Part shown: positions 11,730 to 22,206 of the stretch, one piece after another
How positions within the stretch are numbered: position 1 is the first letter of the stretch
Layout of the letters: every line of letters begins with the position of its first letter
NCBI GenBank assembly: GCA_022264855.1
Contig: JABYQU010000051.1
Location: 124,001 to 188,000, forward strand
Length of the DNA: 64,000 bases
DNA from: Lenzites betulinus
Taxonomy: Eukaryota; Basidiomycota; Agaricomycetes; Polyporales; Polyporaceae
Reading direction: 5' to 3'
Translations under genes and position numbers: made by a program
Notes under the pieces: model-generated
What the model saw: the letters and a program-made list of their open reading frames with translations, nothing else
What the model was told of the DNA's origin: nothing
Database searches by the model: none

Positions 11730-12184
11730 GTGCTGAGGATACGATGGATCTCAGCGCGCGAGGCGGACGTATCAATGTACATAAGAGCCGTAAAACGTAT
11801 CGTAAGGGTAGCAGCGGCGGCTGATGTTGTAGAAGTACATATATACAACACAGGTGAAGCCAACAACCTGTCTTGGATGCGGAGCACCATTCCATGCTAA
11901 AGTACAAGCAACGCAAAACATAAAGCATATACGGAGAGCAGAGCGACGTCAGGAGAGTAACCATACAAGAATCGCAGGAGAACATATGCACTACAGCGTT
12001 GAAGCAAGATAAACCACTAGATATACAAGGCACGTCATGCACAGATCATACGATCAGAGCAGGCTGCAGGATAGTGCAACGACAGAGCGAGTACGAGGCG
12101 ATACAACAAGACGCAGAAACAAAACCTATTGTACATGAAGAGCGTCAGCATCAGCGGACCACGGATCACAGACACGATGCGCAC
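11730..12184. other. Convergent spacer (S9 peptidase / BAH-PHD)
   Basis: The stretch holds the 3' UTRs of two convergent genes. It is AT-richer than the coding sequence, and no gene or RNA was recognised. Confidence 0.5.
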
Positions 12185-14025
12185 TCAGATAGCCCCGCGA
12201 CACTGAGGGCACAGAAACGCAGTCCCGCTCAACAAACCCTCCATAGCCGCGTACTCCCGGCTTTTCGCCTCCCAATACGACGGCCTTGGGGATGCGAGTA
12301 GCCCGAACTCCTCCAACTCCCTGCACAGGTCCTCGAGGAACGCGATGTACGCGCACTCGTCCTCCGCGCTCTTCGTTCCCGTGAAGAGGCGCTTCTCCTG
12401 CTCGGTCTCCTGCAAGGGCACCCACATGAGCAGGTTGCGAAAGCGCGGAGAGGCTACCGGCGGGCCATGATGCTGCACGGCGGCATAAACGAAGCGCCGC
12501 GCGAGAACGACATCGGACACGTTGCCGATGGCAAACTCGTTTGGGCCGTTGGGGTAGCGCACAATGGGAGATTGCGCGATCGCGCAGAGGCCCGGCGGGA
12601 GGTGTGCCACAATCCCCTCTGGATCAGGGAGGTCGAGCATGCGGAAGGCAGCGGGCAGGGAGACCTGCGTGGAGCCGTCGCAGGACGCGGGTCAGCGACG
12701 CTGCGATGAGTAGAGGCGGAGGTGGTACTGTTACCGTGTCGCTGAAAGTGTGCTCTTGCTGCGACTCCTGCTCATAGAAATACTCGAACGTTGTGAACAG
12801 TACTTCGTCGTCCGGGCTGACGGCGAGGAAACGGAGGCCGCGCGTCTGAGCCGGCAGGCTGTCCATCAGAGTCCCCTTGGGGTCTTGCGCGTCCGCAGGC
12901 AGAGATACATATGCTTGCTGTTTCGTGAGCAGACATGACCGGTGATACCATTTGCGGCATTTCATGCTCGGACAGAAATGCATGACATCGAGGTCGTCAT
13001 CGGGAGGGCTGATTGTCTGGTATGTCAGAAAGCCTCTCTTTGCCAAGTGTATAGGCCTACTCTCACCCGGAGGTCATTATAACGTCATCATCGGCACCCG
13101 TGACGGCCGAAGAAGGTGGGGTAGGAAAAGGATTATAGGGCACCTGGCAGATGCATGTTTGTGATCCAAGCAGGGGCTGATTGAATTGTCAGTAGTGAAA
13201 TTCAGGTTATCAGCATACATACCTTGATGGTACACCTGCGGCGCTGGTATCTGGCCCTTACGAACAAGTCCCGTGGACCTATGCGGGGAGGGTCCAACGA
13301 TGTTTCGTCGTATTCGTGTACATGAGTAACAGCTAACAAGCAGGGGTCAGACAAATCTAAGAAAAATGCAATGAACTACCTTCCAGCGAGTATGCGGTGA
13401 CGATGTCAAAGTGATCTGAGAGTAGTCGCTCGAACGGGGCACAATGGGACGGGTCGCTGCATATTCACGTCAGCAGAGATTGGCGCGTAGAGGGAGATCT
13501 TACAAGCTTCTTGAACGTTTTTCCGCGATGTCGTTGCGCGACCAATACCATTGTACCTTGACAAGTGTGTTCTTCAGGTCTTCGGGGTCCGTGTAGATCT
13601 TGTGAATCCGGCCGATCCAGACATCGGCAGTCTCGTCGTAAGACGAGTGCAATATCACGCTATGGTACACACCTGTCAGTGTGGCAAGACGCGGGGTGCT
13701 TCACGTGAACTTACTCGTCACCCTTGCGGAAGATGACTCGAGAGTGAGATGTGAAGCCTGGCGAATGTAGTTCAGTGGTAGTGTGCCAAACATAATCGCG
13801 AAACGAGGACTCACCTTCTTCCTCTTGGTCGAAATAAACTGGGGTGTGTTAGTACATATAATACAATCAGATGAAGGATGTACCATCAAAAGCCCAAGCT
13901 GGTCTCATACCCTGGACTAAACGGTCATCCTCGCTTAGTGGTCGCGGGGGACTACCGCTCGAGGCTGTTTTCTTCAGAGTTAGCAAGGGCCGCTTACGAC
14001 GTTGTCTGCCCGTAGCTGGAGACAT
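12185..14025 (-). CDS. BAH domain plus PHD-type zinc finger chromatin reader
   Basis: This is probably a nuclear histone-mark reader. The N-terminus is basic (MSPATGRQRRKRPLLTLKKT). Several exons then encode a BAH domain: VYFDQEEEG / FTSHSRVIFRKGDE / ILHSSYDETADVWIGRIHKI / KNTLVKVQWYWSRND and HVHEYDETSLDPPR. Next is a PHD-like finger with the pairs TCIC, CPSMKC, HRSC and, far downstream, CPQC at the very C-terminus (about 12196). About 190 residues, partly disordered and partly helical, separate the HRSC and CPQC pairs, a large insertion for a PHD. The final intron joins HTFSDT to VSLPAAFRMLDLPDPEG. Domain order BAH-PHD matches fungal Polycomb-effector readers such as Neurospora EPR-1, but orthology is inference. 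It diverges from NUP57 over 291 bases. Confidence 0.85.
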
Positions 14026-14316
14026 TGCGAAACGGAACTCAAGTATAACGACAATCTCAATCACACAAAGCTCATACAAACGAAACGATGGTGCTGCAGC
14101 GTGCTGCGGTAAGGTTACTACGTAAATTCTTGGTTCTTGGTGATGGCAGCGTGCAATATATAGTTGACCGTTTAGGCAATGGTAGACATCCAGCTTTGGA
14201 TCCTAACATGCACAAACAACCACGCGCGTGACGCGCGCGTCCGGTCGCGTTCACTGTCAGTCAGTCCGCGCCCAACGCGGTTTCCACTCTTCCTCCCGTC
14301 CTCGCTTGTGCTAGCT
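14026..14316. promoter_or_regulatory. Divergent promoter between BAH-PHD gene and NUP57
   Basis: There are 291 bases between opposite start codons, with a CpG-rich core (CACGCGCGTGACGCGCGCGT near 14221-14240) and a pyrimidine-rich run just before the NUP57 ATG. No TATA box is placed convincingly. Confidence 0.55.
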
Positions 14317-16549
14317 ATGTCGGCCTTTGGAGCATTTGGAGCTGCGCAACCTCAGCAGCAATCTCAGCAGCAACAGCCGGGCCAGTCCGGGGGACTCTTC
14401 ACTGGCGCATTCGGAGCTTCTGCTTCTAATAGTAACACTGCACCTGCGACGGGAGGCTCACTCTTTGGAAATAATACTCAGCCGCAGCCAACCTTGAACA
14501 GCGGTGGAGGTTTGTTTGGGTCAAATAACCAAGCGGGTAACAGCGGTGGAGGGCTGTTTGGATCGACGACGCAGCAACCCGCAGGAGGAGGGCTATTTGG
14601 GGGCACGAACACGAACCAACAAGGAGGTGGACTGTTTGGCAACAATCAGCAAGCGGGGACGAGCAACGCGCCTTCCGGTGGTCTCTTCGGATCAACACAA
14701 CAGAACCAGCCTGGTAAGTTTTGATTCTCGTTGAAGCAGATGTATTAGGCGGCTGGGAGCGTTTGTGTAATTGCGTCTTTCATCGCGTTACCGATGGTCA
14801 GATTTCAGCCAAGTCGTACGGTGTTGACATGTTATTGTATTACAGGCGCGACTGGTGGCGGGCTCTTCGGTAGCACCGCTAATAACAATAACACCGCTGG
14901 CGGCGGTCTGTTCGGGAGCAACGCTGGGTCTAACAACGCGGGTGCCGGCTTATTTGGAAACAACGCGAACAACACACAGGCGGCCGCTCCAACTGGCGGA
15001 CTTTTTGGCAGCACAGCCGCCTCCAATAACACTGGTGGTGGGCTCTTTGGAAACGCGTCCAACACGACAGGGAATACTGGAGGTCTCTTCGGCAGTACCA
15101 CAAACAATGCCCCGACCGCACCGTCCGGTGGACTTTTCGGCTCGACAGCGGCACCGAACACTGGCGCAGGCCTCTTTGGGAACACGGCAGGGAGTTCGAA
15201 TACAGGCAGTACTGGTGGACTATTTGGGTCAACAGCAGGTGGAACAACTGGGGGCCTATTTGGTTCCACACAACCTGGCGCGTCGACCGGTCAGTCTTCG
15301 ATGTTTGGAAGCACGACACAGGCGCCCGGGTCGTCGCTCTTCGGTAATCCACAACAACAGCAGCAACAACAGCAGCAGCAAAACCAACCAGGGTCGCTCT
15401 TCGGAAACGCTGGACAACAGCAACAGCAGCAGAGACCTGGTGGGCTTTTTGGTAGCGCTTTGGGTGGCAGTACGCTCGGCGCGAGTACGATCGGGGGCAA
15501 CGCACTGCTTGGTTCCACAAACAACTTGTTCTCGTCAAGAGCTGTATCAGCGCCAAACCCCCAGCAAGACGCCCAAGCACAATTCGCCCAGCTCACGCAG
15601 CGAATAGAGGGCGTCGCGCAAGCGTGGAATTCCAATTCTCCCCAGTGTCGCTTCCAGGTCAGCGTGTACAGTTCGTTTGGTGGGTATAATGCTTACGTCG
15701 ATTGTGACCGATAGCACTATTTCTACAACCTGGTGGACCCCAACCAGGTGCATCTGTACGGCCGCCCACAGAACGCGTTCAACGACGCACTATGGCAAAA
15801 GGCAGTTCGCGAGAACCCTGATCCTAGCTGGTAAGTTATGTTCTGTATTCTGCCATATTGCCTTACCCAGTTATCCGTTTAGCTTCGTTCCAGTGGTTGC
15901 AACTGGTTTCGACGACCTCCAGAAGCGAGTCGAGGCGCAAACACAGCAGGCTGCTGCACACCAAGAGAAACTCAAGGTAACGCTTTGCCCGTCCTTAGCC
16001 ATGCTGCCATGTTCAACACCCTTGCAGGAGCTTCAACAGCGCATCTCGGCCCTCACGCAGCGCCACCAGCTCTCGAATGCCTCTCGATTGCACCGCGCGT
16101 CCGCACTACAGACGCAACTCACCCATCGTGTCATCAAGCTCGTGCAGCACCTGCACTTGCTCATCCCCGCACTGCGTTCGTCGGCGCTTCGACCAGAGGA
16201 GGAGGCGCTCCGGACCGCGCTCGAGGAGATCGACGACGAAGTGCGCAGGCCAGGCGGTACGGGACGCATCCGCGGGAAGCTGAACGAGCTCTGGGCGCTC
16301 GTTGGCGCCGTGACCGCCGCGCGCCAGCAGGATCGCCGGACAGGCGGGGTCGAGTGGGCAGTCGTCGACGAGGATGGGCTCGCGCAGATTGCGCAGGTGC
16401 TGGGGGAGGAGCAGGCAGGGCTGGCGCACCTGACGAAGCTGCTGCAAAAGGACTTGAAGGACCTCGCGGTCATCCAGGGGTCCAGTCCGCAGGAGGACGA
16501 TGTGGACATGGGGGCGTCGACGGCGACGCTGCGCGCGAGCACGTTTTGA
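14317..16549 (+). CDS. NUP57: GLFG-repeat nucleoporin of the Nup62 channel complex (Nup57/Nup54)
   Basis: This is a channel nucleoporin that lines the nuclear pore and binds transport receptors. Roughly the first 400 residues are a low-complexity region with some two dozen GLFG or SLFG motifs spaced by N/S/T/G-rich linkers. There is a glutamine tract coded at 15353-15385 and a second Q-rich stretch near 15415. The conserved Nup54 alpha-helical region follows: AQFAQLTQRIEGVAQAWNSN, then HYFYNLVDPNQVHLYGRPQN across an intron at 15657-15714. Next come VVATGFDDLQKRVEAQ and long coiled coils (ELQQRISALTQRHQLSNASR) that assemble with Nup62 and Nup58. The acidic C-terminus ends at 16549. Introns at about 14714-14845, 15657-15714, 15832-15881 and 15976-16026 restore the frame. 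The start is the first ATG of MSAFGAFGAAQPQ. Confidence 0.95.
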
Positions 16550-16898
16550 TGTATCGATACTGTGTACAATATACCTCGCTGTCGGATGTGCTGCACTCAG
16601 TTGTCTATGTTGTATCGTGCGAGTGTTGACAGGAAGTTGATCGTGAATATTTGGGCGAGTACGGTTTCCTTACTAGCATGACAATAAGCGGCTATAAGGT
16701 AGACTATACGTGTGAACTGATTAATCAGCAACGAAGAGTGACCATTATTAGTTGGCGGTAAAGTCCGGATAGAAGGCGCGTGGGTAAGCGATCAAATATT
16801 AGACTTGGCTCGACTGCCACTGACCCAGCGAGAGCTTGGACGACGACTGCGCCTTGTTCTCTTCCCCCCACTGCATGCTCTCTCTCTAGTCACTAGCT
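16550..16898. other. Spacer between NUP57 and CAC2
   Basis: This holds the NUP57 3' UTR and CAC2 promoter. A C/T-rich run (16856-16891) precedes the CAC2 ATG. No further gene was seen. Confidence 0.5.
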
Positions 16899-19542
16899 AT
16901 GCGCGTACGCACACTCGAGATCCGCTGGCACGACAGCAAGCCCATTTCCACCTGCGACTTCCAGCCCGTACCGTTCAAGAAGGCGCGCCCGGCCCAAGAC
17001 AAGCAGTATGCCGCACAGACGTACCGGCTCGTAACAGGGGGTGAGGACAACCATGTCCGGGTAAGCACTATAGCCTACTTGCTCTTGTATATGTGCGAGA
17101 GTTAACGGTTGTGGGCGGGCGAAGTTATGGATGGTGCACCCGAACATCCTCCCCCAATCCCTCGTCGACGGCGCGTCTGAGCCACCTGCGCCCCGACCGC
17201 CCCGCGTCGAGTACCTCGCGACGCTCACCAGACACTCTGCTGCTGTGAACGTAGTGCGCTTCAGTCCTAACGGTGGGTTGCCCGTTGCACGCACGCGTAT
17301 CACGGGTCGCTGACGCGCGCACCAGGCGAACTCATCGCGTCCGCTGGAGACGGTAAGTTGTCCACCGTCTGATCTGAAACCGCGTCTGAACGCGCATTTT
17401 GCAGACGGGATGATTATCATTTGGTCCCCCACAAACAGCCCGCACGCCAGTAGTTATGGCAGCGATCTCACGCCCGAGGATATGCAATATGAGAAGGAGC
17501 ACTGGAAGCCGAGAACCACTTTCCGGTACGTGCGGGACGTGCAGCGATAACGGACGTGTCTCACGGCGCTACCGTAGGTGTACTACGATGCAGGTCTACG
17601 ACCTAGCATGGAGCCCGACGGGCGAGTATATTATCGCAGGCAGCACTGATAACTGCGCCCGCATATTCACCGCGAGCGAAGGTTTGTTCAACTCCACCCT
17701 GAGATTGTATCAAATGCTAACCATACGCGTGAAGGCAAGTGCGTGCACGAAATTGCGGAACACAACCACTACGTGCAAGGTGTCGCATGGGACCCTTTGA
17801 ACGAGTACATCGCTACCCAAAGCAGCGACCGCTCCATGCACATCTACAGCATTTCATTCAAGCAGGGCTCACTCGAGGTGCACGCTGTGGGGAAGAACGC
17901 CCGCATAAGCCACAGGCACAGCCGCACGCCCAGTACGCATAGCCGCCCGCGGCCGTTCAGACGCGAGTCGACGGCGAGCGAAACCGAGTCGGTGATCACG
18001 AGCGTGAGCGAGCAGCTGAAGGACGAGGTCACCGCCTCTGGCTCGAGCCAGCCCAGCGCGCTGCTCACTCCCACAGCGTCTGTCGCCAGCACCCCGTCCA
18101 TGGCAATGTTTCCGCCCCCGGAGCGGCCCTCATCGCGACGGTCCTCTTTCAGCGGGTCTAACGCGCCCAACTCCCCTGCAAACTTCAGTCGGTACGGTCG
18201 CTCGCCTTCGCCGATGCCTGCACTTCCTGCTATCAGGATGGCACCGTCGGCATCATCGGGCACATGGGGCTCCGTAAAGCTCTACGGCGACGAGAGCTTT
18301 ACGAACTTCTTCCGCCGGCTCACATTCAGCCCCGATGGCGGTCTCTTGCTCACCCCTGCGGGTCAGTTCGAGGACCCGTCAGTCATTCCTGCCGCCACGG
18401 CGTTGAAGACCAGCGACCCCCCTCGCGGCCGCAAAGGCCATCCGAACGCGACCAACGACTCGAAGGACAGTTCCTCGTCGGTGTACATTTACTCTCGCGC
18501 GAACTTCGCCCGCCCGCCAATTGCCCGCCTCCCGGGCCACAAGAAGGCTAGCGTGGCAGTGCGCTTCTCCCCCGTCCTCTACGAGCTGCGGCCCAATGTC
18601 TCATTGGGCGAAGGGGAGCCGAAGTCGATCACCTTGGAGAAAGACACCGAAGTGACTGTCGACGTCGATGTCGGCATGCCTTCGAGCGCTCTGGATAAGG
18701 ACAGGACGCCATTCGCGTCCCCTGTCAAGCAGTCATATGCGTCGGGTTCAACATCCACCATCGTAGCGCCGTCACCGCGCGTCGCGATACCCAGCATCCC
18801 ACAGGCCGGCATGATGCCTTCGCCAGCCCTCTCTGCGTCGGACTCTATGCGACCACCGACACCCGCGGCTTCGCAGCCCCCTACACCTATACCAATCATC
18901 ACGCCTACGCCTTCTGCATCCATATTCTCGCTGCCCTACCGAATGCTGTATGCGGTCGCAACAATGGACACCGTCATGATCTACGACACTCAGCAGACGA
19001 GCCCGGTTTGTCTGCTCACAAAGTTACACTACGACGAGTTCACAGACATGTCTTGGTACGTCGTCCGCACTCTGAATCACAACTTTCTAACTCACGCCTA
19101 TTACCTACATAGGACACCTGATGGCCAGTGCTTGATGCTGTCCTCACGAGACGGCTATTGCACACTCGTCGTCTTTGACGAGATCCTTCCCGCACACCAC
19201 ACGCAGCAGCACACACTCCAGCTGCAATCCATCGCACACCACCACTCCCTCCCGCTCACGAATTCGACCGCGGCCACACCGCTGTCTACGCCGTCGATGC
19301 ACGCCACCGTTCTGCCGGCGCTTCCTGCCCTATCACCCATCACCCCCATCGTTCCAGCCAAGCGGAGCGCAGAACCCCCGCTAACCCCTGCTGCCAGCGT
19401 GGACGAGAACCTGCTGGGGATGCGCACCGGCGGAGAGGGCCCGGAGGGTACGGATGCGCCTGCAGCGACAGACGAGGCCCAGGAGCCACCGAAGAAAAAG
19501 CGGCGAGCGGCGCTCACCCGCGTGGGGGATATCGGGTCCTGA
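16899..19542 (+). CDS. CAC2: Chromatin assembly factor 1 subunit B (p60/Cac2), WD40 protein
   Basis: CAF-1 deposits newly made H3-H4 behind replication forks, and this beta-propeller subunit contacts the chaperone Asf1. The N-terminus MRVRTLEIRWHDSKPI with RLVTGGEDNHVRLWMVHP is the hallmark first WD repeat. Further blades read LTRHSAAVNVVRFSPNGELI, VYDLAWSPTGEYIIAGSTDN and HYVQGVAWDPLNEYIATQSS. A long Ser/Pro-rich linker (about 17900-18260) follows, then FFRRLTFSPDGGLLLTPAG and late blades ending TPDGQCLMLSSRDGYCTLVV. The C-terminal tail contains KKKRRAALTRVGDIGS, resembling the B-domain (KRR..LT.V) with which Cac2/p60 and HIRA bind Asf1; that last point is inference. At least six short introns lie in the 5' half. 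It starts at 16899 and stops at 19542. Confidence 0.95.
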
Positions 19543-19867
19543 ACGTTGAGCCCGCCATCTCGTCTCGCCCTCGCCTCACTTCACGTTGTGCCGTCCGAAC
19601 ATTTGCTTACGACCCCCCACCCTTGCATAGCGGCCGCGCCTCTCTCTCGGTCCCCCGTCCGTTTCACTTATCCCTATCGCTGTACCGCACCGTCCACGCC
19701 CCGCATCCAGACCCATATCGCCGCCACGATCCGCGCTCGCTCTTGAAACTTGATAAGTCACGTATATACACTGTACCATACACTCCCCCAGGCGCACGCA
19801 CGCGCGCCGTCCTGTCTAATGTTCTCGCTGTGTTGTTCTTGTTTGTCTTGTGCACGTGCGGACTAGG
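19543..19867. other. CAC2 3' flank up to the left edge of the tandem array
   Basis: This is unique sequence: pyrimidine-rich, then AT-richer, and probably the CAC2 3' UTR. Homology among the three array units starts exactly after it, at GGCAGCCTG (19868). It therefore marks the original left junction of the duplication. Confidence 0.6.
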
Positions 19868-20357
19868 GGCAGCCTGTTCCCCACTTTCGTCGACCTATCG
19901 CATAGGTTGGCCCTTTCGATCTAAAAGTCACGCAGTATGTCAGGCGCACGTACACCACCCCCTGTGCGGGTTTAATTGGGGTCACATTGTCGCTGAGAGT
20001 GGCGTCAACTTAACAACCTACCCGCGGGTGCGTAGTCTCGGCGACTAAGTTCGAGCAGATGCTTACAGCTCCTGACTGGCAGCTGCCTGGGTTTGCACCC
20101 TATGAAGGTCTTTTCAACCGTGTTAAAAGAATGTAAAGCGCACAAGACTCCGCTTGAACGTTCACGACAACAGCCGGCAGCTGATGCAAACCTTGCTAAC
20201 GTGCCAAGCTGGAACATCACGGGTCCAACTTGGTGAGTGGCGCAGCTCGTCGCTGTCATCATTCTGAACGACGACACTGTCCTTTTATGTCGGCATTGCT
20301 CTCAGGCCGCCGTTACCGCCGGGACTAGCAGGGCCCATGACCGTCTGCGCAAAAGCC

Positions 20358-20364
20358 TATATAT
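20358..20364 (+). promoter_or_regulatory. TATA box of ADH copy 1
   Basis: TATATAT lies 67 bases upstream of the ATG. The same box is at 30868-30874 and 41373-41379 in units 2 and 3. On the minus strand the inverted paralogue has TATATAAC at 59034-59041, so it is conserved between diverged promoters. Confidence 0.65.
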
Positions 20365-20424
20365 CATGCTCAAGGATGGAGCCCTGCTTGTCCGCTTGTC
20401 CCGACCCAGCGTAAGTTTCGCAAC

Positions 20425-22092
20425 ATGAGAGCCATCCGATACTATGGACCGGAAGATATGCGTCTCGACCATATCCCCGAACCAACTCCAGGAGAAGGGC
20501 AGGTCAAAATCAAGGTACGTCCGAGCTGTATATCGTGTATATCGTGTTACAAGTAGCCCCTGTAAGCTAATGCCGTTCTCTATGATGAACCAGATAGCTT
20601 GGTGAGTGCCTGCCATTGCTTTCACGCCAAACCGGACATCTTAGCGTGACGGGCATACCTCCTAGGACTGGCAGTAAGTCCTAGAATCAATCGCCACTCG
20701 TCGGCGATGCGCTGACGGCGACGATTCCCCCCTTTACAGTATGCGGATCGGATTTACACTCATGGCATGAGATATTGCCCGTCTCTCCGACCATGACGGA
20801 GCCCCATCCGGTCACCCATGAGAAGCTCCCCGTCGTGATGGGCCACGAGTATGACTCTATCGTTCGTCGGTCCCACGCGGCTCACTGAGTGCCGCCTAGA
20901 TTTTCTGGTACGATCGTAGATATCGGACAGAACGTGGACACCTCGCGCCTGGCTATGGGTGGACAAGTCGTGGTGTATGTGCCCATCACGGACGCGTCGG
21001 TTGTCTTGATGAAGCTGAACGTCCGCATAGCGAGCCTATCATATCATGCATGCAAGCGACTTGCCCCTTCTGCTCGGCAGGTACTCGCAACCTTTGCAGA
21101 AACCTCACTTTCATCGTAAGTGCGTTTTATTCCACTTCCCTCTACGCCACCTCATCAACCCACCCTCGTTCCTTTGTACAGGGTATCGGCGGCCGAGGCG
21201 GTGGCCTGGCCGAGTACATCTGTGTTGACCAGAAGCTCGTCTTCCCTTTGCCCTCTCATGTACCTCGTGAGTACGACATGTTACGGCTACGTAACTCACA
21301 CACTAGCACTAAAACTCCACTAGTGGAAATTGGGGCGATGATGGAGCCGCTCTCGATCGTATGGCATGCAGTGAAGCGGTCCGCCTTCAAGAAAGGCGAT
21401 AGCGTCCTTATTATCGGAGGGGGTCCTGTACGTATCCCTCGGCCTCTTTTGTCCAATGCTTCTCTCTTGACATGACGACACCCATGACAGATCGGCCTGC
21501 TTGCACTGCGAGTCGTAAAGTGAGCAAAATGAAAATGGGTTTACTCGACGTGGTATTTAACAACTGTTGCAGGGCATTCGGTGCTTCCTGGATTGGCTTG
21601 TCCGAGCCCGCTCAGAAGCGACGGGAGCTTGCGAGTCAAAACGGGGCAAATGTCGTGTTCGATCCGACGGCGAAGGGCGTGGATGTGCCCGCGGAGACCA
21701 TTAAGGCCACCTTAGGACGTGGTGCTGACGTCGTGTTCGACTGCGCCGGAGCACAAGTTACGCTGAACACAGCCTTCCTCGCCGTGAGGCCGCGCGGGTT
21801 TATCATGAACGTGGCCATCTGGAGCACACTTCCCCAGCTCGACATCGCTTCCTTGACGATGAAAGAGGTCCTCTTGAGCAGTACGTCTGAGTCTCGCGAG
21901 CTCGCTCCTCATTTTGAATAAGCGCAGCCCTCTGATGATCCTCTCACAGGCGTTCTAGGATGCGACCGTGTTCACGCAGACGGAACGTTCCCGATACGGC
22001 GGTCCGGACATGGACTGCGGCGCGCGGGCGGGGCGCGGTCGGGCGGCGGATGCGGGGGCGGATGTGTATGTGGAAAGAATCGAATAGACTGA
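20425..22092 (+). pseudogene. ADH copy 1: zinc-type medium-chain dehydrogenase, 3'-truncated and fused to segment X
   Basis: The gene resembles (R,R)-butanediol/sorbitol-type dehydrogenases. Reading through introns gives MRAIRYYGPEDMRLDHIPEP, then IAWTGICGSDLH (catalytic-zinc Cys) and LPVVMGHEFSGTIVDIG (His/Glu zinc ligands). The structural-zinc loop PIISCMQATCPFCSAGTRNL ends in Cys. The Rossmann motif is VLIIGGGPIGLLALRVVK. Two consecutive 8-base microexons lie at 20594-20601 and 20666-20673. All exons up to CDRVHADGTFP look intact. The frame then enters X at 21994 and adds about 35 foreign residues before a stop at 22090-22092. The final ~60 residues of the normal enzyme, including the RRIPLEDLVEKG segment, are missing. 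A 21-base in-frame deletion lies just before the breakpoint. Transcription is possible since the promoter is complete, but a folded enzyme is unlikely. Confidence 0.85.
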
Positions 22093-22094
22093 CC

Positions 22095-22206
22095 GGGCAG
22101 TGGGGTAGAGTACTGCGCACTGGGGAGTGGGGAGTAGCTCCCGACAGTGGGGAGTTGTACTGCGCAGTGGGCAGTCAGGCAGTGGGGGGGAGTACTCGGT
22201 GGGGTA
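22095..22206. repeat. G-rich minisatellite-like patch at left end of X (copy 1)
   Basis: Short variants of GCAGTGGGG and ACTGCGCACTGGGGAG recur, including partly inverted forms (ACTGCGCACT and ACTGCGCAGT). Imperfect hairpins are possible. The same patch recurs at 32597-32704, with a one-base length difference in the final G run. Confidence 0.7.

Noticed and set aside
13765..13790. A-box-like TAGTTCAGTGGTAG resembling a tRNA 5' half
   Set aside because: No B box or cloverleaf follows; it falls in an intron of the BAH-PHD gene.
20590..20680. Loss of a zinc-ligand Cys in the array ADH genes (AWTGICGSD instead of AWCGICGTD)
   Set aside because: The catalytic ligand is the second Cys, in ICGSD, which is kept; the first position varies in sorbitol dehydrogenases.
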